A DNA stretch of 64,000 nt from Aphrophora alni (Eukaryota > Arthropoda > Insecta > Hemiptera > Aphrophoridae): NCBI GenBank assembly GCA_963513935.1, contig OY740765.1:144339618-144403617 (forward strand), written 5' to 3'. Both the position numbers and the translations under genes were made by a program. Position 1 is the first letter of the stretch. Every line of letters starts with the position of its first letter. Below are positions 34,406 through 45,743 of the stretch, piece after piece. A model generated the notes under the pieces. The model was not told where the DNA came from, ran no database searches, and was given only the letters and a program-made list of their open reading frames with translations.

Positions 34406-35980
34406 TACTAAGAGGTCTATGTGTTTGGTAAAGTTATTGAATCCTGATACAATAAATTGGAATTTTAACTTTCATTTAACAAGTTTGGACGTGTTTATTT
34501 ATAAAGTTCATCGTTATTAGGAAATTACGGTTTTCTCAAAATCTGTTAAAATGATTTTTATAAAAATTAAACTTAAAAAATAAATTCTGGTTCATTTTGA
34601 GCAAATCACCTGATACGATTTAAAATTTGAAGGTATTTGCTTTAGGAAATAGTAGCAAAATTATTATTTTCTCAAAACCAGTTTCAGTGATTTTTATTAA
34701 ATTTTAAAGAAATTTAAGATTATGGTATTAATTGATTACCTAAAGGCTGTCTTAAATTTTATTTTTTACAAAAACAATTCTTGAAATTATTATAAAATAA
34801 ACAGATATGTTGCTTTAATTTTCATTTTAAAAATAGCTGTCCAACACTTATGCTAAGTATAAACAAAAATTAATAATGCTTAAACCTTATATTATTTATG
34901 TTTTTGAAAATTGAAATATTGGGCAAGTGTAAGTATTATGACAGTGCAAATCATCTTGGTTTAAAATATTTTTCTCCCTATAAACATAACTTTGTGTTAT
35001 TTATATTTTTGACAGATAAAATATTCTGCTAGGATAAGTACTTATTTGGTGAGCATAGATCCAGTTAAGAGTCTTTCGGGATTGCTAAGTGTAAACTCGA
35101 TATAAGTCCCCAATTAAAATTATGCTGTAATAACTAGTGTAGTCATTGTCCAATTATATATTTGAATACATTTTTTGTTCTAATTAAATTTTAGTATAAT
35201 TTGGACAAATCACCAGAAGAATTTTCTATTTTTTCGATAACTTAAAATTTGGAGATATCTATCTGTTATAAGGAAATAACACAAAACAGTTATTTTAATA
35301 ATTTAAAAACGCGGAGAACTCACCAGGTGGAAATAATAAGTAAACAGAATTAATACTATTTTTGATTATTACTTTTATACTGTAAGATTATATTTTGGCA
35401 TTTAAAGCTGTCTACCTTCATGCTAGACATGGTTTTTCCGCATTAACAAGTATGGTCCTAGAGTGAATACAAAATGTAGTGCTTAGTAATGTAATGTTAT
35501 TCAAATTACTATTCCTTGAATAAGTCTTTTATAATAATCAATAAGGCGTACCAGTATTTGTTCTTACACAATCTCGATCACCTTCAACACTTTCTCATGA
35601 TTGTAATCTAAATCTCTGTGTATAATAACAAGTACTTAAGATTTTGTTTTTCTAACTACTATTATTACATAAAACATGTTCAATATTTTACATATTTCTA
35701 ATGAATAAAAAATCAAGTATGGACACTATAAGCAAAACTAAAAAAAATGTATAAATCCCAGTAAAAATGTGTAGATCCAGCTAGACACCTTCAGTATTGT
35801 CAACTTTATACTTGCTATAAATTTAAACAGTATCTGTTTTTTAAAGGGATATAAACTAATATGTGTACATGTTTTAAACAAATAAAAACAAGTAATGTGT
35901 GTTTCTAGTTAATCTGTACAACTTTGGGATTATCTAGTTTATGCTTTATAAATTTTAAAAGGCTTGCTTTTTTATTAACA
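34406..35980. other. AT-rich intron 3 sequence with diverged repeats
   Basis: No coding signal. Recurrent words (ATTTTCTCAAAA, AAATTTGAAGGTAT, GATCCAG..A) link this stretch with 180-250, 3400-3640 and the tandem array starting at about 35990, so it is probably an older, decayed part of the same repeat family. Confidence 0.4.
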
Positions 35981-35989
35981 GTTAAAAAC

Positions 35990-36500
35990 AAGTAATGTAC
36001 ATTAATGGTGAAGTGTAGGTCTAGCTAAGGTCACTCTATTGTCAATTTTTTACTCGTTATATATGAGTCCTAGTAACATGTTTTTAACAACTAAAATACT
36101 GGGTATATACTTTGATGGTGAAGTGTAGGTTCAGCTAGGGTCCCTCGGTATTTTCTAGTTTATTACTCGTTATATATGAGTCCCAGTAAAATGATTCCTA
36201 AAAAACTACAATATTGGGCTGGGCAAATACTTTGATGGTGAAGTATAGGTCTAGCTAGGGTCCCTCAATGTTATCAGGTTTTTTTACTCCCAACAACTAA
36301 AATACTGGACTGGGTAAATACTTTGATGGTGAAGTATAGGCATAGCTGAGATTCCTCGATAATGTCAAATTTTTTACTTTCAACAACTAAAATATTGAAC
36401 TGGACAAATACTTTAATGGTCTAGCTCAGGTCCTTCGTTATTGTCAATATTTTTACTCCCAACAACTAAAATATTGGACTGGACAAATACTTTGATGGTG
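35990..36500 (+). repeat. Degenerate tandem array, 5-6 units of about 80-120 bp
   Basis: Each unit contains TTTGATGGTGAAGTATAGG, a CTAGCTAGGGTCCCTC-like block, TTTTTACT, and CAACTAAAATATTGGACTGG. Starts lie near 36007, 36112, 36233, 36325, 36410 and 36490. Longer units include CGTTATATATGAGTCC; shorter ones have lost it. Weaker relatives continue leftwards to about 35040. It is a local minisatellite, not protein coding. Confidence 0.8.
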
Positions 36501-36519
36501 AATTTGAATTGTTTGAACC

Positions 36520-36740
36520 AACGTCGTATGTTTTTTTCATGTGATGGATCTTTTCTATATTTGTGTTGAAATGCACGTTGCACTGAAATTACAGACTTGA
36601 ATTCAGCCAGCAACAAAACACACTTTGCTTTTCTTTATTAGAGAATATAATAATATACTCCAAACAGAACATTCCAGAAAATACAAAACACACTACCACA
36701 ACAACGCAAGAACTAATTTTGAGGTTACAACAGGTGTTAA
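36520..36740 (-). pseudogene. mariner-family transposase N-terminus
   Basis: The minus strand reads KQSVFCCW, then LAEFKSVISVQRAFQHKYRK and DPSHEKNIRRWFKQF, the N-terminal helix-turn-helix of the same mariner-type transposases whose catalytic part is seen at 5793-6430. It runs into the tandem array on its C-terminal side, so the rest is lost. Confidence 0.7.
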
Positions 36741-36899
36741 ACAAACTTTTGGATTATAGGCTATCAGCGATACCAACACAACAGCACAATATTTTTCTAC
36801 TGTCTTTGTATGAATTAATGAAACCCCCACAATTCTTTTATGATAACCCTGTATATATATTTTTTTATTACTCTGTATCAGTATTTAATGATAAAAGCA

Positions 36900-37874
36900 A
36901 AATTTAAAAAAAAATTCTTTGTTGGTCATTCCAGATAAACACTATTTCGGTTAAAAATATTTTGGTTTACGGAGGTTTTAGCGTACTTACAATTGACTGA
37001 ATAGCATTAAAATTATTATCTTCATCCTCACAATTTTCACTACTTTAACATGTTTTAGACTATGCAAATTTCTGTGTTCTCTCTTTGCATGTAGTGATGT
37101 TCTATTTATATTATAAACATTTTCATTACTTACTCGCTCTGGAGAATTCTTACTTCTACACACTTGGTTTTAAATTACCTTGCTTCTTATATTTATACAC
37201 TTTCACTTTTTAAACCTGCACTCTTGCACAAATGACCTTTGAAACCACAACATTTACAAACCACATCACTTGCACTAGACATTCCTCTCTTCCCTTCATA
37301 TTGTCAAACATTGTGCTGGTACGCAGTCCCTTGGTGATTGCTTATTGACATCTTCATCTTGTTTACTTCCGTCTGACCTTTTGTTGGCATGACTGCTGTA
37401 TTATGTTCAACTGTTTCCATCGATGTTGCCATATGCAGCGCTAATGTTAATGTCTTTTCTTAACATTATTTTCTTATTGCCTGAAGGGGCACCTACCCCT
37501 TAAAGCTACCAACTGCTCATCCAAAGTAAGGTAGTCGGTTGGTTTATACATTTCTTTACAATTTGCACAAACTTTTCAAAAACTTCTCTAAACAGTGCCA
37601 TTTTATCTATTGCCCTTCTAACAAGGTGGTCATTTACATCGTCAAAGTGCAAACACTGCGTCAGAAATCTAAACCACTGTTCGTTCAATTGTTACGTAAC
37701 GGACATTTACTCCAGTCCCGTTACTCATATCTCATATACTCATTACATTTCATCTGCCAGCACATAAGACTCGACATACAAAATACCAATTATTGCTCTA
37801 ATCTCAATCTCGTATGTAGCTTTAGCATCCCTGTCTCGCAGGAAATTTTGTTTTATTATATATATATATATATA

Positions 37875-37925
<51 letters not shown>

Positions 37926-38480
37926 TGCTGGCTACAATTTTTTGAATTATATCAGTATTCAAAAACACTCGATTGATTTTACATGAGTATTTGCATATTT
38001 ACCCTCACCTTGAGATCCAGGTCTGTGCAACAAGGGTATTGTGTCGCTTCCTGTGCGAAGTTCTAGGTTCCAACGGATCAAAGTACCATCTTGAGTTTCT
38101 GTCTTTTCCGATGTAAAATTCTTGTTGAACCCTATCATGCTGAACTACTGGTCTTCTGTCTTCCTGATCACTATCTTCTGTACCACTATCACCACTTTCT
38201 GTGTCGTGTCTTTCAACAAAATCATCCTCATCATACACTCCTAACACACTTTCATTATCACTCTCAGTTTCTGCCATCCATTGGCATAACTGTTCGCGTT
38301 CTGCTCACCGATCACTATATTAATGGTTGTGTAATTTTCAAGGAAAAGATAAGTAAAAAGTACTAAAAAAAAAAAAAAAAAAAAATCTTAAATTTTCTTC
38401 ATAAATATAAAAGTCACATAAGTGGTTGAATAGACTACAAAAAATGTATTCGTCTTTTGAGCATTGCTACTCGATTGACT
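36900..38480 (-). mobile_element. piggyBac-like transposon relic
   Basis: Minus-strand transposase pieces in order: acidic N-terminus with FYIGKDRNSRWYFDPLEPRT (38277-38005), central FRFLTQCLHFDDVNDHLVRR and IDKMALFREVFEKFV (37688-37550), then in another frame PTDYLTLDEQLVALRGRCPF with the first catalytic Asp (about 37540-37475), and a cysteine-rich C-terminal remnant near 37300-37180. These are the hallmarks of piggyBac transposases. An AT microsatellite (37856-37921) and frameshifts interrupt it. Terminal repeats and TTAA flanks are not secure. Confidence 0.75.
37856..37921. repeat. AT microsatellite
   Basis: About 65 bases of alternating TA with one interruption (TAGTATAT near 37875). It generates a meaningless YI-rich ORF end on the + strand. 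Confidence 0.97.
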
Positions 38481-38699
38481 GCTGTGGTGGTATGGAGGTT
38501 AAGATAGATGGTCGCTCAAGGTCATAAGTGTTGCCAACCCATAGTACCAGCTAAAAATTTACCCCTGGATTACAATAGTAATCCGCACGACTACCCCAGT
38601 GTTAAATAGATGACCGTCCCATAATTCATCTATATAATAAAAAATGTTTTCTTTTAAATATCATAGTATTTCTTTTTTGAAAGACTTTCCTTCGGTTAT

Positions 38700-39260
38700 T
38701 ATTTTGATTTTGTTGAGTTGTGGAGGATGGTCCCAGACATTGCTAGTGATTTTGCCATTTGAACAAGCCTATATTTTGGTATAGTTAGGTTGTGTGTTTT
38801 TCTTGTGTCATACCTATTTAAGGTCTGTTTCTGTGTGAAGCTTAAAATACATAATGTCACTCAGGATGTAAATTGAAGGAAAATTTAAAATATCCATTTT
38901 TTTGAAAAGAGGACGGCAAGAGTCTAGACATCTTACCAAAGGAAGCATTTCCCCATATAGCAACACCATATTAGTCATGGCAGTAAAATAGACCATATTA
39001 TACCATTTTTTAAACTGGTAAAGTGCAATAACATAAATTAAAGAATTTAATTTTGTGGACAAAGCTTTTACATGGTTATTCCATTTTAATTTTGAGTCCA
39101 TTGTCAAACCTAGAAATTTTGTACTTTCTATTTCCATTAGTTGATAACTATCTGCAAAGACACCGCAATGTAATTTACTCTGTTCTTTGGAGAAAATGAG
39201 ATAAAATTTGTTTTTCCCAAGTTTAGCATTAAATTGAGTTTTGTCAAAATACTTATGTAG
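38700..39260 (-). pseudogene. Jockey/CR1-type LINE, end of reverse transcriptase
   Basis: The minus strand reads FNAKLGKNKFYLIFSKEQSK, then TKFLGLTMDSKLKWNNHVKA, LYQFKKWYNMVYFTAMTNMV and LLYGEMLPLV (39137-38814). This is the conserved region after the YADD box (N..KT...F, KFLG..ID..L.W..H, Y.....S...YG...WG). The fragment has no 5' part. It is related in type to the LINEs at 49.1-50.8 kb and 58-62 kb. Confidence 0.72.
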
Positions 39261-39639
39261 CTTGAATTAAAGCTAGGTTAGGTGAATAAAAACTAGCAGT
39301 TGCTAATTCTATAAGTTTTTAAGAATGTCTAGGTTTCAGGTGAATAAAGGTAGGTAGCAGTTGCTAGGTTTAGTTGCTGCTAGAAATTTTCCGGATTGTA
39401 GTTGTTGCTTAAAAATGTGGTCAACAAAACCTAGTCACTAGTTTTTAAATCTAGAAACTGCTAAGTTGAGGCATGTTAGCCTTTAGTTAGTCGTGTTTAG
39501 TCTTATCACAGCCATGGCATAGTTCATACACTTGTCGCCAAAAATTGTACACTGCACGTAATCAGTTTTATGTTAGTAAATGCAAAGAACTCTTGAAATT
39601 TGAAAGTGACATAATCGATTTTTTTGGTTGCTGAGTTTT

Positions 39640-40012
39640 AGTTAAAAATTATACGCTAGAAGGTGCTCCCTCTGTAAGACAGCAAATGAAGATATTCCTG
39701 CATTTTGTAGGTGACCCTGGCTTCATTCTGGAATAGGAAAAGATCTTGGGAGTAGATTGCTCGACCGTTACAAAGACGTTACAAAAGGTTTCCTGTTCTG
39801 GAAATTGTATACGAGTTGTCTTAGACAAAGTACCAAAAATCATTTTCAGCTGTGCTACGTTACCCAACATTGGCAAATACCTAAATGATGTATTTGAAGA
39901 TGATGAAATTGAAGTTATTGCAGATGAGGAGAGTGCTGTGGGGATTAAAATAACCACAAAGAATAGAGGCATTCAAAAACACCTTGAAATGTTGCACTTC
40001 TTACATGCATAA
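39640..40012 (+). pseudogene. PIF/Harbinger transposase (HARBI1-like), internally deleted
   Basis: The start VRQQMKIFLHFVGDPGF and, after a stop, GVDCSTVTKTLQKV match the N-terminal helix-turn-helix segment of Harbinger nucleases (LRYFATG.F....GD..GVSQSTVSR). The end KVPKIIFSCATLPNIGKYLN, DVFEDDEIEV matches their C-terminal block (..KIIVACCVLHNI...L.D). The DDE core between them is missing, so two ends are joined. No terminal repeats identified. Confidence 0.65.
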
Positions 40013-40286
40013 TTTAACAGCATTTGAATAATGGAATTAAATATATTAAAATGTATTTGTTAATTATAAATAAGGTAATAAAATTAGAATAGCAAAAAAT
40101 AACATTGAAATATTAATCTTAATTTATTTTAATATAATTTTATAAAGGTAATTTTCTAAAAACTGTAATTAAATCTTAAATTGTTTTTCCTACTTTCATA
40201 TATCAATAAAAACTTGATAAAATGTATATAAAAAATAGATATACATTAAAAATTAATAAAATATATACACTATATATAATATATAC

Positions 40287-40555
40287 CAAGTGTCCTAAAA
40301 GTCCCCCCCCCCCCTATTATTATTTTTATTAATGGAAATAGACAGATTTGCTTTGGGTAAAGTTTAGATAACCAAAGGAGGAGTTTTTGAAGTATCAGCA
40401 TTTTCAACCCTTACCCCCAAAATGGGGTAGTTTGGGGGTAAGTCAAGAATTTTAAATAGCAACCCCTATTGAGTGATACCTCATTTTAAAGGTCTTTCAA
40501 AAATAAGAATAATGGCGCAAACTAGAGGTCTCTAAGTTTATTCTACCCAACATAA
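40287..40555. repeat. About 270 bp repeat, inverse copy of 31910-32197
   Basis: It begins AAGTGTCCTAAAAGTCCCC and continues TTTTATTAATGGAAATAGACAGATTTGC, then CCCTTACCCCCAAAATGGGGTAG, GAGTGATACCTCATTTTAAAG and ACTAGAGGTCTCTAAGTTTA, each block also present inverted in intron 2. High similarity suggests fairly recent dispersal. Non-coding. Confidence 0.75.
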
Positions 40556-40722
40556 AAAGTAAGAACTGGAAATTATTCTTCAAGTTCAAAATAATTTCTC
40601 TTCTAGAAACTTTCATACATTTTTTAAATTATTACAAGTGTTAATTGTAAAATTATCAACAGGAAAAAGAAAGAAAGAAGGGAAAAAAAAATTATTTTGA
40701 ACTTGAAGAGTTCTTACTTTTT
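40555..40722. repeat. Small inverted-repeat element, about 168 bp
   Basis: AAAAAGTAAGAACTGGAAAT and CTTCAAGTTCAAAATAATTT at the left pair with AAATTATTTTGAACTTGAAG and AGTTCTTACTTTTTA at the right (about 40685-40722), with one small bulge. It directly abuts the preceding repeat. Confidence 0.75.
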
Positions 40723-42392
40723 ATTTTAATTAAAGAAAATTGAATTTACGAGTGGTTATTTTATAATTATTGGGCGCCAGACCTTAGGTCAATATTTAAC
40801 ATATAAAAAATGAATTTACTAAATTTATAATCTCTGGGGTCGTAAGCTCTTTTGAAAGTGTACTCCACAGTGATCTTGGTTCCTTGAAATGAAAACACTT
40901 TGGCTGAAATTTTGACATAAACATTTATTAAACAGTAAAACATCAGTACATAGACATCATTATTGAAATATATCATGTAAATCACTTATGTCATACATCC
41001 TAATCTCAAATACTGTTATTTCCTTTTAAGAAGGTTTTAATTTTAAACAAAAATCTTGAATTTACTTTTTTAAGTTGCAACTGAAAAATTATTTATAGAA
41101 CTTAACAGATTGAATTTATCTGTTTTTTAATATTGAGTCTACATTACTTTAAAAGGAAAATTATGTCAATCGATATTTATTATTCTTTTACATAGAAAAA
41201 ACATAATTATTTGTAAATATTAAATTTACAAAAACCAAAAATCAAATGTGATAAATTTTATACAATTAACAATTTGAAATTTAAGTATTAAATAACACAG
41301 AGTTACCAGTCCGTTGTCTTAAAACACATCACTCCATTTCTTTGTCCAAACCGCATGGCTTTCTTACGATGGTGTTCCTGGAGAGCGACGTCCCTCGAAG
41401 TCATTTCTATCGCAGAGCTCAAATGTTAATGTTAAGAATGTCTGTTAACTTATTTGTCCATGTTACACTTTATAATTGTTTATTATCCGCCCGTTTTTGT
41501 TACTACACGCAAGATTGTCTATTATCTCTTTATGTAACACGCTATCCGTACTAAACACTTCTAATAGTCTGTTCTATTAATACGAATTACTACACTCGTC
41601 TACATTGTTCAAATTACTTTACATTTTTTTAACAAAGTTTCTATACAAATTATTTATTGGTCTGTTCACTAAGACTCACTCAAATACATTTTACTCGTTT
41701 AACCGCTGACCTGAGACTCTTAAGATACACATCGTGTCTGTCCAGACTCTGGACTTAGAATTTTTTTAACACATCTTTCACCTTGAACCACTGATCCTAG
41801 ATTCAGAGTTTTTTTTAAAACACATCTTACTACATCAACTTCCCAACTTAGACTCTTATTAACACTTAAACTACATTTCAAAAGAAAAGTTTCTCTGACT
41901 ACAAACACGTCTTTCTGCATCAGATCTCTCTCTAAGACTGTCTGTTGCCATGAGGCATCTATCACTCCCTCCAGTGTTTTCCCGGTTAACTGTTCCAAAC
42001 GTTCAACACACACCCCGTAAAACACAAAAAATTTACATATATTATTAATTAAACAACTTATATTAACATTTAACATGATTATTTATTCTGTTGTTTTGAA
42101 AATCTATTTTTCTCTTATAAATGAATTTATTAAATACAAATTATGATTTAAACAGCCTCCCCCTCTATTTTCGTTAACCGCTCATTTTCAAACCTACTAC
42201 AAACTCTGATTTTTCACATTATTACAATATACATGTACAATCACGCAGGCACAAACCCGAATACTTTGTGTTTGTGCGTGCATGTACACACGTATCTGCA
42301 TGCAAGTATCCGTTCTTTTTCTCTTGATATAACTATACACAATTTAACAATTCCTACAAAAACCAAGAAACCAACTTTTAAACTATACATTT
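40723..42392. other. Intron 3 sequence, no gene recognised
   Basis: AT-rich. 41300-42080 is less AT-rich and holds ORFs of 70 codons (+) and 118 codons (minus, 41720-42076) with no family resemblance; two related segments (TTTTTTTAACACATCTT and TTTTTTTTAAAACACATCTTA, about 60 bp apart) suggest a decayed repeat. A retroelement leader is possible but unproven. Confidence 0.3.
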
Positions 42393-42475
42393 AGAGTATT
42401 TGGTTGTATTACATTGTATGATGCAACTGGGTAAGTACGATGCTGCATCAACTTGTTTCTAATTCTATTTCTTAA
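42393..42475 (+). repeat. Fragment of the 800-2135 foldback family
   Basis: ATTTGGTTGTATTACATTGT, ACTGGGTAAGTACGATG and CATCAACTTGTTTCTA follow the element's central region at 1363-1435 closely. Located 300 bp before exon 4. Confidence 0.65.
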
Positions 42476-42775
42476 AGAATGTGTATTTACTTTAGTCCTA
42501 TTTAAAATTATACAAATGTTGAGAAATAAATTAAAACCATTTGAATGAATAAAAAAAAGGAAATATTTATATTCAACTGTGTTCTAAATCAGAGCAGAAG
42601 AGAAGCAAATGTATTGAGTTGGCTAGAAGCAGCAGGATTTCCACAAGGAATACATTGCCATAAGTCCTCCATTGTCTCAAGTGAATCTGCAAATAATTAT
42701 AGGCACTTATCTTGTAGGATATCCAACCCCGAATAAAGTTTCTGCTGATTTAATTTTGATATGCTATTTTTGCAG

Positions 42776-43000
42776 TTATGTGCTTTTGCTGGGACAGACC
42801 ATGGAGATATGTTACCTCGTCTGTTACACTCAGGCAATGCTTCACAGATTGATATAATTTTAGATAAACTGTCGACACAATATCCAAGTTCTAGGTTTGG
42901 TATACATCTCATCACTGCAAGTAATGATAATGTCAATGCTACGGTGAAGGTCAATGGCAGACGGACTTTGGACGATGAACATGCACCAGGTGTTTTTAAT
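42776..43000 (+). CDS. GLMP: GLMP homologue exon 4: lumenal domain with DDEHAP block
   Basis: The 75 codons follow TTTTTGCAG and end AAT|GTAAGT, phase 0 at both ends. The translation starts LCAFAGTDHGDMLPRLLHSG, matching the family's RAPRLLHTAD region, then FGIHLITASNDN and ends with RTLDDEHAPGVFN, matching SIDDEYAPAVFQ. Two more sequons (NAS, NAT) raise the total in the visible exons to eight. The next exon should carry the WRPVAY-like segment and later the transmembrane helix; neither was found up to 64000. Confidence 0.87.
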
Positions 43001-43993
43001 GTAAGTTATTCTTTAGCTAGTCTCCAAAAGTTTTAATACATGAGTGAGATGATGTTTATTGTTATTTTTATTTTAAAATAAAACCTTTATTTTAATATTT
43101 GCCTTTTTCACCTCTCTCTTTTTTCATTTCTACTTTTAAAAAAATATAATTTATTAGCATGCATAGTTTGTGTTATTGATTTAAGTTTGTCTGCAACCAA
43201 GTTATCACCCTTAGAATTGTAATATGAAGATCTTGTTTTATTTGTTTATTTTAAAAAATTTGATTAGGAGTTTTTAATTTATAATTAGTATTGTTGTTGG
43301 AAAATATAGTTTTTGTTTTCTTTTTTGAGTTAAAGTCTCAAACTTGACCAAAAAGAAACAACAGTTTATGCTGAAATTGATTTTAGAAGTGCTGTGAAAG
43401 ACTTTATGGTCTTAAGCCAATAAGCAAGCGATGCCTTATCGACCGACAGCCTAGAGGTATTATGTTAGTCAATGGCCTAAAGGTGCTGTGAGAGCTTTTT
43501 GGTTAGTTGACAGTCTAAAACTGCTGAGAGGGCTTTTTGTTCAGCCAGGCATTATGTAATGCCGAAGTGTTTTATTATCAAACCTGGGGAGTCAGTTTGA
43601 AATTTGGAGTGAAAGATAAATTTGAACACAGGTGATTATGAACTTGTGAGATTAGGTTAATTTCTTCTGTGCATGTTTTCACCATGCAAAACAAGTGAAC
43701 AATCATGTAAAGATAAAAATCACTTATTTTGTACAAAAAACCGTAAAACATTTGTCGATTATGCACACAATTTTTATATCTTCATTTTTATACAATCTTG
43801 TAATTAGATTATAGGTAGAATTTAATAGGACACTATTTGTAATTGGTTTTTCCTATACCTAAATTCCTCGGGTTTATTGGATAACAAAGAATACAAATTT
43901 GGTAGTTTCGATTATTAATATTAATTTGTTGTTTATTACCTTATATTTGTTACAATTTACAATTACTTTACATCTATCTATAAATGATTCTAT
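43001..43993. other. Start of intron 4, nothing recognised
   Basis: AT-rich; a short run with repeated GTGCTGTGA/GCTGTGAGAG and GACAGCC/CAATGGCC words at about 43385-43540 looks like a decayed local repeat. No coding signal. Confidence 0.35.
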
Positions 43994-45413
43994 TAGTCAG
44001 GGCAAAAAACGGGATTTATTCTGATCCAGAATAAAACTACACGAAATGACTTGTGTCATAGCTCATTTTATTCGTTAGGGTGTCTAGATCAAAGATGTAA
44101 ACAGTTTTTTTTTTGCGGAAACTTAATAATTTGTTTATTTATTAAATATAAACAATAAGAATTATGTCCGATTAAACGTAATATGAAATAAGAGACAGGG
44201 TTCATAAATCGATATAACTTTTTTAATTTCAATGTTATTTTTTATCTATTTGGGGTCGCCCTTTCCGATTATGATGTCAAAAAAGTGCGCATCCTAGAGG
44301 GTGCCACAGAAGTTCTCTGGTTCGCTCGCTCTGATACTGAAATTAAAATTGTGTGAATCATAGAGGGCACCACCGGCAAAACTATTACAAGGTGCGTGAA
44401 TGCTGTGCGCACAAGTGCAGGACCTGTATATTTGCGCGAGTTCGTGCGAAATTCGGCGCCTTTTTTTAATAAAGCTGTAGGTTCGTGCATATTTGTGTCC
44501 CTTTAGACACTAAATTACCTTTCAGTGTGACATACTTGCAAAATTATGCCCTAAATTTTTTGATTTCAAATCATGCACACCCATCTTTATTTTGAAATTA
44601 TTCTACACTTCTTCGTGGTGCTCTCTAGAATTAGCACAATTTTGACATGAGTATCGAAACGAGCGACTCAAATTACATAAAAAACACTTTAAAATCAAAA
44701 AATAACAGTAATTAATGTAAATAATGCTTGATTTTTTGCTATGTTGATTTCTCATCATTTTCACTTTGTATTGTTTTTGTCTGTGGCGCCCTCTCAGATC
44801 GGCACAGTGCTGACATCAGTATTGGAACAAGCGACCCAAAGACCATAAAAAAATTACATCAATTTATGGAAAAATTGCATCATTTCATATAATGTTAATC
44901 TGTCACCATTTTCACCTTGTAATAGTTTTTCCGGTGGCGCCCTCTACGATTCGCACATTTTTGGTATCAGTATCAGAACGAGCGAACCAGAGAACTTAAA
45001 AAATGGCATTGAAATCGAAGAATGACACAAATTCACCAAAATAATGCCTTATTTCATTTAATTTTAATTTGTCATTACCTGCATCTTATATTATTTTTTC
45101 CTGTGGCGCCCTCTAGGATGTGCACTTTTTGGACATCAGAATTGGAAAGAGCGACCCCAAAAATATGGAAAATGACTTTAAAATCAAAAAAACTTCATCG
45201 ATTTATGAACCCAGTCCCTTATTTTATATTACGTTTAATCAGACATAATTCTTATTCAATAAATAAACAAATTATTAAGTTTCCAAAAAAAAATGGTTTA
45301 AAACTTCGATCTAGACACTCTAACGAATAAAATGAGCTATGACACAAGTCATTTCGTGCAGTTTCACTCTGGATCAAAGTAAACACTGTTTTCCCTGTTT
45401 TTTGCCCTGACTA
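43994..45413. repeat. Foldback element with internal tandem repeats, 1420 bp
   Basis: The ends TAGTCAGGGCAAAAAAC and complement open inverted arms of about 315 bp (43994-44310 with 45104-45413). The arms share ACGAAATGACTTGTGTCATA, ATTTTATTCGTTAG, AATAATTTGTTTATTTATT and GATTAAACGTAATAT almost unchanged. Pairing continues inward: 44310-44400 is the complement of part of a tandem unit at 44890-45010. No coding capacity is evident. The target duplication is unclear. Confidence 0.85.
44616..45270 (+). repeat. Tandem repeat of about 150-170 bp units inside the foldback
   Basis: Units begin TGGCGCCCTCTAGGATT-GCAC (or close variants) at 44616, 44784, 44935 and 45104, giving periods of 168, 151 and 169 bp. 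Each continues with CATCAGTAT.GGAA..AGCGACCC and TTT-rich ends. The last unit forms part of the right arm. Inverted partial units lie at about 44270-44400. Confidence 0.82.
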
Positions 45414-45735
45414 TATGTCAGCTTGGCATATTATATCCCTATCCAATATTTAATCCTATAAAATATAATTTAAAACATAATCTATCCTAATTAGACTTTT
45501 AAATCTTCAATCCAAAGCAATGGCAATAATTGAATTAATTTACTTTTGCTTTCTAACACATGTATCCGCTCACCTTGCAATTTTAGCCTTGAAGCTCTAT
45601 AACTGCCCATCCCTTTTACGAGTCTGTTCCTGGGCCACGTCCTTCTGGTGACCAGCAGCGTTTCCTCAAACGTTGTTGATGTCTTGGATCTAACTGATCC
45701 TCTACTAGGTCACTGACAGTTTATATAGAGCCTTA
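45414..45735. other. Intron 4 sequence between elements
   Basis: No gene recognised. 45560-45735 is less AT-rich and may be the host sequence into which the next element inserted. Confidence 0.3.
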
Positions 45736-45743
45736 CTATACAT

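Noticed and set aside
37539..37925. 128-codon + strand ORF ending in a YIYI run
   Set aside because: It is antisense to piggyBac transposase remnants and ends in the AT microsatellite.
41720..42076. 118-codon minus-strand ORF in intron 3
   Set aside because: Composition is plausible but no domain is recognised; it covers two related repeat segments and is likely fortuitous.
44001..45413. CRISPR-like array or promoter array from regularly spaced TGGCGCCCTCT motifs
   Set aside because: Period of 150-170 bp with repeated (not unique) spacers inside a eukaryotic foldback element; it is a tandem repeat.
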